A stretch of 5,435 bases of DNA. It comes from Alphaproteobacteria bacterium (GTDB taxonomy: Bacteria > Pseudomonadota > Alphaproteobacteria > Rhizobiales > Rhizobiaceae). A program made the translations under genes and the position numbers. The notes beneath the pieces were generated by a model that was not told the DNA's origin, ran no database searches, and saw nothing but the letters and a program-made list of their open reading frames with translations. Positions 1-5,435 of this stretch are shown here, in pieces. The stretch covers positions 1 through 5,435 of the forward strand of contig JAFKFE010001119.1 in assembly GCA_017308345.1 (NCBI GenBank). The letters run 5' to 3'. Position 1 is the first letter of the stretch. Each line of letters begins with the position of its first letter.

Positions 1-1
1 A

Positions 2-766
2 CTGCGCGACCTGACCAAGGCTGAATGGAAGCCGCTGCGGCGCAAGATGTCGATGATGTTCCAGGATCCGGTCGGCTCGCTGTCGCCGCGGCTCAGCGTG
101 CGCTCGCTGCTGGCGGAACCGTTCGCCATCCACGGCCTGTCCGGCCGCGGCCTCGACGCCGAGGTCGAGCGGCTGCTTGCCCTGGTCGGGCTGCCGCGCG
201 ACTTCGCCGAGCGCTATCCGCACCAGCTCTCCGGCGGCCAGGCGCGCCGGGTCGGCGTCGCGAGGGCGGTGGCGCTCGATCCGGTGCTGATCATCGCCGA
301 CGAGCCGACCGCCGGGCTCGACGTCTCGATCCAGGGCGAGGTGCTCAACCTGCTCAACGACCTGCGCGACCGCATGGGCCTGTCGATGCTCATCATCACG
401 CACAACCTGCACGTCGTGCGGCAGATCGCCGATCGGATGGCGGTGATGTATCTCGGACGCTTCGTCGAGGAAGGCGATACGGAAGCGATCTTCCAAGCGC
501 CGCATCATCCTTACACGGCCGCGCTGCTTTCCGCGAACCCCGAGCCAGATCCGGACAAGATCCACAACCGCATCGCGCTTCCCGCCGAAGTGCCGTCGCT
601 GCTGGACCGCCCCCCGGGATGCGAGTTCCATACGCGCTGCCCGTTCGCGCAAGCCATCTGCCGAACGCAAGCCCCCGCTCCGTCCGCGGTCGGCTCGAGC
701 CGGCTGACCTGTCACTTCCCGCTCAATGCCGGCCCAAGCGCCGTCGAGGCCATCGCCGCAAGTTAA
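2..766 (+). CDS. Peptide ABC transporter ATP-binding protein, DppF/OppF type (5' end missing)
   Basis: This is a cytoplasmic ATPase subunit that powers import of di- or oligopeptides or related solutes by a DppABCDF/OppABCDF-type ABC importer. The frame is open to the left edge, so the start and the Walker A loop lie outside; 254 residues are visible. Counting from the internal Met at base 47, the Q-loop is MMFQDP (3-8), the signature LSGGQ (61-65), Walker B LIIADEP (81-87), the D-loop GLDVS (90-94) and the H-loop histidine is 119 in IITHNL. The peptide-transporter-specific C-terminal region (oligo_HPY type) follows, with HHPYT at 153-157 and cysteines 192, 198, 205 and 222. All ATPase motifs present look intact. 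The gene ends 14 bases before the hydrolase gene on the same strand, so they are probably one operon. The true substrate cannot be told from this subunit; opines, glutathione or nickel are also carried by this family. Confidence 0.93.
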   Translation: MRDLTKAEWKPLRRKMSMMFQDPVGSLSPRLSVRSLLAEPFAIHGLSGRGLDAEVERLLALVGLPRDFAERYPHQLSGGQARRVGVARAVALDPVLIIADEPTAGLDVSIQGEVLNLLNDLRDRMGLSMLIITHNLHVVRQIADRMAVMYLGRFVEEGDTEAIFQAPHHPYTAALLSANPEPDPDKIHNRIALPAEVPSLLDRPPGCEFHTRCPFAQAICRTQAPAPSAVGSSRLTCHFPLNAGPSAVEAIAAS

Positions 767-772
767 AGAAGG
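767..772 (+). promoter_or_regulatory. Ribosome binding site of the CocE/NonD hydrolase gene
   Basis: AGAAGG lies 8 bases before the ATG at 781 and directly follows the TAA of the ABC ATPase gene. It decides the hydrolase start: the same frame is open upstream to base 25, but that stretch lies over the ATPase gene and does not read like a protein domain. Confidence 0.75.
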
Positions 773-780
773 TCCGTCCG

Positions 781-2808
781 ATGAAAGACATCCGCGTGGT
801 CACCGATTTCCCGCGCAAGGTGCGCGAGATCGAGAACCTTTGGATCCCGATGCCGGACGGCGTGAAGCTCGCCGCCCGCATCTGGCTGCCGGAGGACGCT
901 GAGGCCGATCCGGTGCCGGCCATCCTCGAATACCTTCCCTATCGCAAGCGCGACGGGACCGTGGAGCGCGATGCGCTGACCCATCCCTACTTCGCCGGCC
1001 ACGGCTATGCCGGCGTGCGTGTCGATATGCGCGGCACCGGCGACAGCGAAGGCGTGTGCAAGGGCGAATATCTGAGGCAGGAACAGGACGACTGCCTCGC
1101 CGTCATCGATTGGCTGGCGAAGCAGCCCTGGTGCTCGGGCTCGGTCGGCATGATCGGCATCAGCTGGGGCGGCTTCAACGGGCTCCAGGTCGCGGCCCGC
1201 CGTCCGCCGGCGCTGAAGGCCGTCATCTCGCTCTGCTCCACCGACGACCGCTACAATGACGACGTCCATTATCTCGGCGGCGCGCAGATGTGCGACAACC
1301 TGATGTGGGGCACCACCGCCTGGGCAATCGCCATGACGCCGCCCGATCCGCTGATCGTCGGCGACCGCTGGCGCCAGATGTGGGAGGGTCGCCTCAATGG
1401 CAACGGCATCTGGATGCAGGACTGGTTCGAGCATCAGCGCCGCGACGACTTCTACAAGCACGGTTCGATCTGCGAGGACTATGCCGACGTCGAGATACCG
1501 GTCTACGCGGTCGGCGGCTGGGCGGACGGTTATCCGAACCCGATCTTCCGCATGCTTGAACACCTGCCAGGTGTGCGCAAAGGACTGATCGGGCCGTGGG
1601 GCCACAAATACCCGCACTTCGCCATGCCGGGGCCGCGCATGGGTTTCCTCAAGGAATGCCTGCGCTGGTGGGACCAGTATCTCAAGGGCATCGACACCGG
1701 CATCGCCGGCGAGCCGATGTTGCGCGCCTGGATGCAGGAACCGGCGCCGCCGGCCGCGATCTATGACGAACGCCCCGGCCGCTGGATCGCCGAGCTGTCC
1801 TGGCCGGGTCCCGGCGTCGGCGAGCGCTCGCTCGCCTTGTCGCCAGGCCGCCTTGCCGAAGACGCCGGCAGCGACGACGTGCTGACGATCCGTTCGCCAA
1901 TGACGGCGGGGCTCTCGTCGGGCGCGTGGTGCGGCTACGGCGTCCTGCCGACCTTGCCGATCGACCAGCGCATGGAAGCCGGCAACGCGCTCGTCTTTGA
2001 AACCGAGCCGTTGGAGGAAGCCGTGGAGATCCTCGGTTTCCCGGAGTTCGAAGTGAAGCTCGCCTCCGACAAGCCGGTCGCGCTGATGTCCGCGACCCTG
2101 TCGCTCGTGCTGGAAGACGGCGCGGCCTCGCGCGTCAGCTACGGCATCCTCAACCTCACGCATCGGCATGACGATCTCGATCTCAAGCCGATGACACCGG
2201 GCGAAGTCGAAACGGTGCGCTTCAAATTGCGCTGTTGCGGCCAGCGCTTCGAGAAGGGTCAGCGCATCCGGCTTGCCATTGCAACGGCGCATTGGCCGAT
2301 CGTCTTTCCCGGGCCGGAGAACGCGACATTGTCGATCCATTGCGCCGGCAGCAGGCTGGTCCTTCCGGTACGCAAGCCGCAGCCACTCGATGCAACGCTT
2401 GCGGCATTCAAGGGACCGGAAAGCGCCACGCCGATGGCGCAGGAAGTGATCAAGGCCGGCGAACCTTTCCGGCGCGAGGTGAGCACGGACCAGATCACTG
2501 GGGAATCCACCTACACCATCGTCAGTGACGCGGGGACGGTGCGCCACCCCCACACCGGCATGACCCTGTCGCAGAGACAGACCGAGATCTTCGTCGTCCA
2601 TCCGGACGATCCGAACTCGGCGCGGGGAACCGTGACATGGGACAAGACCTATTCGCGCGGCGACTGGAAGGCCGGCGTTTCGGTTTCAGCCACGGTGCGC
2701 GCGCTGCGCGACGTCTGGCGCATGGAAACGCATCTCATCGCGCGCGCCGGTGACGAGGTCGTGGTCGATCGCGAAGAGGTCAAGGAATTTCCACGCGATC
2801 TGAATTGA
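781..2808 (+). CDS. CocE/NonD family serine hydrolase (X-Pro dipeptidyl-peptidase S15-like)
   Basis: This is an alpha/beta-hydrolase of 675 residues, predicted to cleave an ester, amide or peptide bond. The family includes cocaine esterase CocE and X-Pro dipeptidyl-peptidases. The visible triad is Ser128 in the nucleophile elbow GISWG (126-130), Asp249 in GGWADG and His275 in GPWGH, in the same order and similar spacing as in CocE. Tyr54 in LPYRK matches the family's oxyanion-hole tyrosine. The hydrolase core spans about residues 15-310 with a helical cap at about 155-240. A PepX_C-type beta-sandwich follows at about 330-530, then about 140 residues without a family name I recognise, making it longer than CocE (about 574). 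No signal peptide or membrane segment is seen, so it is probably cytoplasmic. ATG at 781 has a good Shine-Dalgarno site. Its place behind a peptide transporter ATPase suggests it acts on the imported compound. The exact substrate is unknown. Confidence 0.92.
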   Translation: MKDIRVVTDFPRKVREIENLWIPMPDGVKLAARIWLPEDAEADPVPAILEYLPYRKRDGTVERDALTHPYFAGHGYAGVRVDMRGTGDSEGVCKGEYLRQEQDDCLAVIDWLAKQPWCSGSVGMIGISWGGFNGLQVAARRPPALKAVISLCSTDDRYNDDVHYLGGAQMCDNLMWGTTAWAIAMTPPDPLIVGDRWRQMWEGRLNGNGIWMQDWFEHQRRDDFYKHGSICEDYADVEIPVYAVGGWADGYPNPIFRMLEHLPGVRKGLIGPWGHKYPHFAMPGPRMGFLKECLRWWDQYLKGIDTGIAGEPMLRAWMQEPAPPAAIYDERPGRWIAELSWPGPGVGERSLALSPGRLAEDAGSDDVLTIRSPMTAGLSSGAWCGYGVLPTLPIDQRMEAGNALVFETEPLEEAVEILGFPEFEVKLASDKPVALMSATLSLVLEDGAASRVSYGILNLTHRHDDLDLKPMTPGEVETVRFKLRCCGQRFEKGQRIRLAIATAHWPIVFPGPENATLSIHCAGSRLVLPVRKPQPLDATLAAFKGPESATPMAQEVIKAGEPFRREVSTDQITGESTYTIVSDAGTVRHPHTGMTLSQRQTEIFVVHPDDPNSARGTVTWDKTYSRGDWKAGVSVSATVRALRDVWRMETHLIARAGDEVVVDREEVKEFPRDLN

Positions 2809-2823
2809 TGTGGTCGCGGGTGG
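2791..2823. terminator. Weak hairpin candidate at the convergent gene ends
   Basis: CCAC (2791-2794) can pair with GTGG (2820-2823). GCGATC (2795-2800) can pair with GGTCGC (2812-2817), with one G-T wobble and a two-base bulge (2818-2819). The 11-base loop holds the hydrolase stop codon, and the hairpin lies about 10 bases past the TetR stop on the other strand. No T-run follows directly on either strand; on the + strand a TTTTT comes at 2843-2847, inside the TetR gene. The position between convergent genes fits a shared terminator, but in such G+C-rich DNA the pairing could be chance. Confidence 0.22.
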
Positions 2824-2832
2824 CGGGCATCT

Positions 2833-3495
2833 TCAGCCAGGGTTTTTCGGGAGCATCTTCTCGGCAAAGGCCTCGACCTCTCCCGCGCGAGGTTCCTTGC
2901 CGGTGTGCGTGAGCAGGTAGGCCGGCGTCAGGAACAGACGGTTGCTTACCGGCTCGACGATCTCGAGCGAGTAGTAGCCGATCTGCGTGAAGTACAGCAC
3001 GCGCGCCCGCACGAACGCTTCCGTGTCGGCATAGCCGTGCCGTGAAAACATCGCCCTGATGGCGTCGACCCGCGTATCGTCCTCCTCGTTGACCACCCGG
3101 TGCACATCGGCGGACTGGCGCGACCAGGCGCGCACGGCGAAATCCAGTCGCGGATTGAACAGCGATTCATCCAGCCAGCATTCGAAGACATTGAGCACTG
3201 CCTGCGTGACCGACACCGCTGGCCGGCCGGCCTGCTCGACGATGAAACGGGTGTTGTTGCTTCGCCAATAGTCGAGGAGCTGATCCAGCAGATCCTGGCG
3301 GCTCTTGAAGTACCAGTAGAAGCTGGACCGGGAGACGTTGAGTTTCTGCCCGAGCGCAAGGACGCGCACCGCCTCTACGCCCTCGGAGATCAGCGTCTCC
3401 AGCGCGAGCTTCATCCAGTCCTCGCGCGTCACCTTGGTGTTGCCGATCAGGCCGGATCGCCGCACGACTTCATCAGCATTGGAATCAGAGAGCAT
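2833..3495 (-). CDS. TetR/AcrR-family transcriptional regulator
   Basis: This encodes a 220-residue DNA-binding protein, a normal length for TetR regulators. The helix-turn-helix domain is at about residues 24-74: the first helix holds DWMKLALETLISEG, and the recognition part is LNVSRSSFYWYFKSRQDLL, which ends in the family's typical FYW-x-F-K stretch. The rest is the helical ligand-binding and dimer domain, which is too variable to name the inducer. The ATG at 3495 is the first start after an in-frame TAG at 3523-3525 but has no clear Shine-Dalgarno site; GTG at residues 11 or 22 are alternative starts that would still keep the DNA-binding domain. The gene lies 51 bases behind soxG on the same strand, so it may be the last gene of that operon, and it ends 24 bases from the hydrolase gene. 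Its targets are unknown; the sox-like operon, the transporter/hydrolase operon and itself are candidates. Confidence 0.93.
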   Translation of the reverse strand: MLSDSNADEVVRRSGLIGNTKVTREDWMKLALETLISEGVEAVRVLALGQKLNVSRSSFYWYFKSRQDLLDQLLDYWRSNNTRFIVEQAGRPAVSVTQAVLNVFECWLDESLFNPRLDFAVRAWSRQSADVHRVVNEEDDTRVDAIRAMFSRHGYADTEAFVRARVLYFTQIGYYSLEIVEPVSNRLFLTPAYLLTHTGKEPRAGEVEAFAEKMLPKNPG

Positions 3496-3501
3496 AGCGG
3501 A

Positions 3502-3522
3502 CCGGCCAAGATTGAACGCCGG
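3502..3522. promoter_or_regulatory. Inverted repeat in front of the TetR gene, possible operator
   Basis: CCGGC (3502-3506) and GCCGG (3518-3522) form a perfect 5-base inverted repeat around 11 bases, ending 6 bases before the TetR start. TetR proteins bind palindromes and often control their own gene, so an operator is possible. As RNA, the same arms could form a small stem over the ribosome-binding position. The arms are short and made only of G and C, so chance is a serious alternative. Confidence 0.2.
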
Positions 3523-3546
3523 CTAGATAGACCTGAAACCACCCCG

Positions 3547-4071
3547 CTACAATACTTGCGCTTGTTCGAGCCATTCCCAAAGATACGGAGCAAGGCCCCG
3601 GTCGACATGGAGACGCGCCCGATCCGGATTGCCGAACCGGTAGAACAGAACGCCGACGCCGGCAAAAAGGATCGAAGCCGAGCGGCTTGCCGCTCCTGGA
3701 TCGAGCGCCGTGCCCCTGGCGATCAGGCGGTCCAGGTCCGGCCCCTCGATCTCGAACACATGCAGTCCGGCATCCATGACCGTGACCGCGAAACCGGCCG
3801 CGTGCCAGCCGGCCGCGATGGGGAACGGCTGTTCGCCGACCGCAAGAAGGCGGTCGCGCGCGATCCGAACCATGTATTTGTCGCCAATGGCGATTGCGCC
3901 GGCTCCGACGCCCTCGCCGGCAAGCCCCGAAGCCTTCGACCAGGCCGCGAGGTCGCCGCTGACCAGAAGCTGGTTCAGCCCGCCAAGCGTGCTCACGCTG
4001 ACACCGCCTTTGCTGAGCGTCGCGGTGGCCCAGTCGGGCGCCGCCGGCCACTTTTCGGCAAGGTTACGCAT
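3547..4071 (-). CDS. soxG: Sarcosine oxidase gamma subunit family protein
   Basis: This is the gamma subunit of a heterotetrameric sarcosine oxidase or related amine oxidase, a small GcvT-fold-like protein without its own active site that is part of the alpha-beta-gamma-delta complex. The 174 residues are close to the usual family length. Recognisable features are the central stretch DAGLHVFEIEGPDLDRL (101-116), the following ARGTALDPGA (118-127), and the C-terminal half with LFYRFG (142-147), RLHVDRGLAPYLWEWL (153-168), which fits the SoxG pattern of a strand followed by a final aromatic helix. The start at 4071 is supported by a strong ribosome binding site and by the 8-base overlap with the alpha-subunit gene, where ATGCGTAA holds both start and stop. 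The same frame stays open further upstream (to 4326), but only as a shadow of the alpha gene. The assignment rests on sequence style plus the alpha neighbour; the substrate may differ from sarcosine. Confidence 0.85.
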   Translation of the reverse strand: MRNLAEKWPAAPDWATATLSKGGVSVSTLGGLNQLLVSGDLAAWSKASGLAGEGVGAGAIAIGDKYMVRIARDRLLAVGEQPFPIAAGWHAAGFAVTVMDAGLHVFEIEGPDLDRLIARGTALDPGAASRSASILFAGVGVLFYRFGNPDRARLHVDRGLAPYLWEWLEQAQVL

Positions 4072-5435
4072 GGAGCCGCCTCCCTTCCGGATCGAAGGCG
4101 CAGGGCGCGACGATCGTCGCCTGTCGGACAACGCCGAGATGCTGAACGTCGATTGTTTCGCCATGCCGCGCGGCGCCGCGTTCGATGAGCGCCAGGGCGA
4201 CCGGGCGTCCCAGGGTCGGGCTCTGATAACTGGAGGTGACGAAGCCGATGCTTCTGAGCCGGCCCTCGCGCTTCTCCACGCCATGCGCGCCGGTCGCCAG
4301 CGGCGCCCCGCCTTCGCGCAGCGCAAGGCCGACGAGCTGATTGCGATCCGTGCCGTTGCCCGCTTCGGTGAAAAGCGAGCGCCGGCCGACGAACTCGCCT
4401 GTACGTTTGGTCCGTGGCCCTGCGACGCCCAGGTCGTGCGGCATGACGTTGCCGTCGGTGTCCTTGCCGATGACGATATATCCCTTCTCGGCGCGCAGGA
4501 TCATCAGCGATTCCAGCCCGAGCAGCACGGCGTCGAAGGCGCGGCCCTCCTGCTGCATCCTCGCCCACAGTGCCTCCGCCCTGTCGGCGCGGATGGAGAT
4601 TTCGTAGCTTCGGTCGCCGGTGAAGGAGACCCTGGCGATGCGCACCTCGTCGCCGGCGAAGCGGCCGGCGGCGACAGCCATGTGCGGCAGGCTGGCATCG
4701 TCCAGCGCCACTCCCAGGTCGAGCGCTTCCATCAGCCCGCGCGCGTTCGGACCCGACACGGTCAATGTCGCGTATTGCGCGGTGGCGTTGTGGATATAGA
4801 CCGCCTCGCGGCCGAAGCGGTCCTGCCGCCATTCTTCGAGGCGCGCGTGGACCGCGGCGACATGCGACGACGAGCACGACACGATGAAGCGATGCTCGTC
4901 CAGGCGGACCAGCACGCCGTCATCGAAGACGACGCCGTTTTCCGACAGCATGAAGCCGTAGCGGCAACGGCCCGGCTTCAAGGTCGACATGGTGTTGTAA
5001 TAGATGAAGTCGACAAATTCGGCCGCGCGCGGGCCGATCACCTCGATCTTGCCCAGCGTCGAGCCGTCGAAGAGCGCGACCGACTGCCGGGCGCGCCGCG
5101 CCTCCTCCTGGATCGAGGCGCCGGCTTCACCGCCGCCATAATAGGCAGGCCTCAGCCAGCCGCCATATTCCTGGAACACGCCGCCGGCGGCGCGATGGTT
5201 TGCCTCCAGCGGCAGCCGGCGAACCGGATTGTGCATGCTTCCCCGGCGCGAACCGACCAGGCTGGCAAACGGGACAGGCGTGAATGGCGGCCTATAGGTC
5301 GTGGTGCCGACCTCGGGGATGCCGCGCCCGGTGATGTCCGCCAGCAGCGCCAGGCCGTTCAGGTTCGAGGTCTTGCCCTGGTCGGTCGCCATGCCGAGCG
5401 TGGTGTAGCGCTTCAGATGCTCGACCGAGACGAAG
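4064..5435 (-). CDS. soxA: Sarcosine oxidase alpha subunit family protein, C-terminal half (5' end missing)
   Basis: This is the alpha subunit of a heterotetrameric sarcosine oxidase-like enzyme, which demethylates an N-methyl amine and transfers the one-carbon unit to tetrahydrofolate. The last 456 residues are visible; the family is about 1000 residues, so the N-terminal 2Fe-2S/dinucleotide-binding half lies beyond the right edge. Just inside the edge is the alpha-subunit linker VEHLKRYTTLGMATDQGKTSN. Counting from the Met at 5392, the aminomethyltransferase (GcvT-like) domain spans about 60-330, with STLGKIEVIGP (111-121), GRCRYGFML (141-149), VFDDGV (155-160), SYEI (262-265), RAEKGYIVIGKDTDG (300-314) and HDLGV (319-323). 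A GcvT C-terminal barrel lies at about 350-435. Stop TAA at 4064-4066 overlaps soxG. The segment FIVSCSSSHVAAVHARLEEW (169-188) seems to differ from the TTTT-type segment I recall in classical SoxA, so this may be a paralogue with another substrate. soxB and soxD are expected further upstream but are not visible. Confidence 0.9.
   Translation of the reverse strand, partial: FVSVEHLKRYTTLGMATDQGKTSNLNGLALLADITGRGIPEVGTTTYRPPFTPVPFASLVGSRRGSMHNPVRRLPLEANHRAAGGVFQEYGGWLRPAYYGGGEAGASIQEEARRARQSVALFDGSTLGKIEVIGPRAAEFVDFIYYNTMSTLKPGRCRYGFMLSENGVVFDDGVLVRLDEHRFIVSCSSSHVAAVHARLEEWRQDRFGREAVYIHNATAQYATLTVSGPNARGLMEALDLGVALDDASLPHMAVAAGRFAGDEVRIARVSFTGDRSYEISIRADRAEALWARMQQEGRAFDAVLLGLESLMILRAEKGYIVIGKDTDGNVMPHDLGVAGPRTKRTGEFVGRRSLFTEAGNGTDRNQLVGLALREGGAPLATGAHGVEKREGRLRSIGFVTSSYQSPTLGRPVALALIERGAARHGETIDVQHLGVVRQATIVAPCAFDPEGRRLHA
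4079..4088 (-). promoter_or_regulatory. Ribosome binding site of soxG
   Basis: On the - strand GGAAGGGAGG ends 7 bases before the ATG at 4071, inside the last codons of the alpha-subunit gene. It is a strong site and fixes the soxG start. The start lies within the end of the alpha gene, so the two subunits are probably made by coupled translation. Confidence 0.8.

Noticed and set aside
25..780. Upstream extension of the hydrolase frame to base 25, as if it were a 927-residue fusion protein
   Set aside because: This part lies over the ABC ATPase gene in another frame and reads as Arg/Ala/Pro-rich low-complexity sequence. The ATG at 781 has a proper ribosome binding site and begins directly with hydrolase-like sequence.
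763..2601. A 612-codon open frame on the - strand, antisense to the hydrolase gene
   Set aside because: Long antisense frames are expected opposite a G+C-rich gene with G/C-ending codons. The translation is rich in R, A, H and D with no recognisable domain, whereas the + strand frame has a full catalytic triad.
3525..3560. Possible sigma-70 promoter for the TetR gene on the - strand (TTGTAG, 17 bases, TATCTA)
   Set aside because: Each hexamer matches the consensus at only three of six positions, which is expected by chance.
3100..4188. A 362-codon + strand frame across the TetR and soxG genes
   Set aside because: It is antisense to two well-supported genes and to their spacer, and its translation has no family-like motif.
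4072..4326. Upstream extension of the soxG frame to a Met at 4326
   Set aside because: The extra 85 residues lie over the alpha gene and are not SoxG-like; the internal ATG at 4071 has a strong ribosome site and gives the normal family length.
3993..4877. A 294-codon - strand frame inside the alpha-subunit gene
   Set aside because: It is an out-of-frame reading of the same strand, very rich in Arg, Gly and Ala; the alpha-subunit frame carries all conserved motifs.
1..5435. Phage, IS, CRISPR, tRNA or retron-like elements
   Set aside because: No repeat array, terminal inverted repeats, transposase, integrase or tRNA-like fold was seen. The whole window is accounted for by five metabolic or regulatory genes.

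Overview
The window is G+C-rich with strong G/C preference at third codon positions. It holds five tightly packed protein genes with canonical Shine-Dalgarno sites. Gene content (dipeptide-type ABC transporter, CocE/NonD hydrolase, sox-type operon ending in soxG, TetR regulator) and the style of the proteins suggest an alphaproteobacterium, most likely of the order Rhizobiales/Hyphomicrobiales (Mesorhizobium-like). That placement is inference from memory, not a computed match.

Layout. The left block runs on the + strand. It starts with the C-terminal part of an oligopeptide/dipeptide ABC transporter ATPase (DppF/OppF type, to 766), cut by the window edge. After 14 bases, with a good ribosome binding site, comes a complete 675-residue serine hydrolase of the CocE/NonD (X-Pro dipeptidyl-peptidase, S15) family at 781-2808. 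The right block runs on the - strand. It starts beyond the right edge with a sarcosine-oxidase alpha-like subunit, of which the last 456 residues are visible (4064-5435). It continues with the gamma-like subunit SoxG (3547-4071, overlapping by 8 bases) and, after a 51-base spacer, a TetR-family regulator (2833-3495). The two blocks converge with only 24 bases between their stop codons (2809-2832). No stretch longer than about 50 bases lacks a gene, and no RNA gene, mobile element, CRISPR array or long repeat was seen.

How the genes may work together. The transporter plus hydrolase probably form an uptake-and-cleavage unit for a peptide-, amide- or ester-like compound. The sox-like operon should oxidatively demethylate sarcosine or another N-methylated amine and pass the one-carbon unit to tetrahydrofolate. 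The TetR gene may control one or both blocks. A joint pathway (import, hydrolysis, N-demethylation) is attractive but is inferred only from adjacency. All families here are known. I see no evidence of a truly new system; the open questions are substrate, regulation and the linkage of the two blocks.
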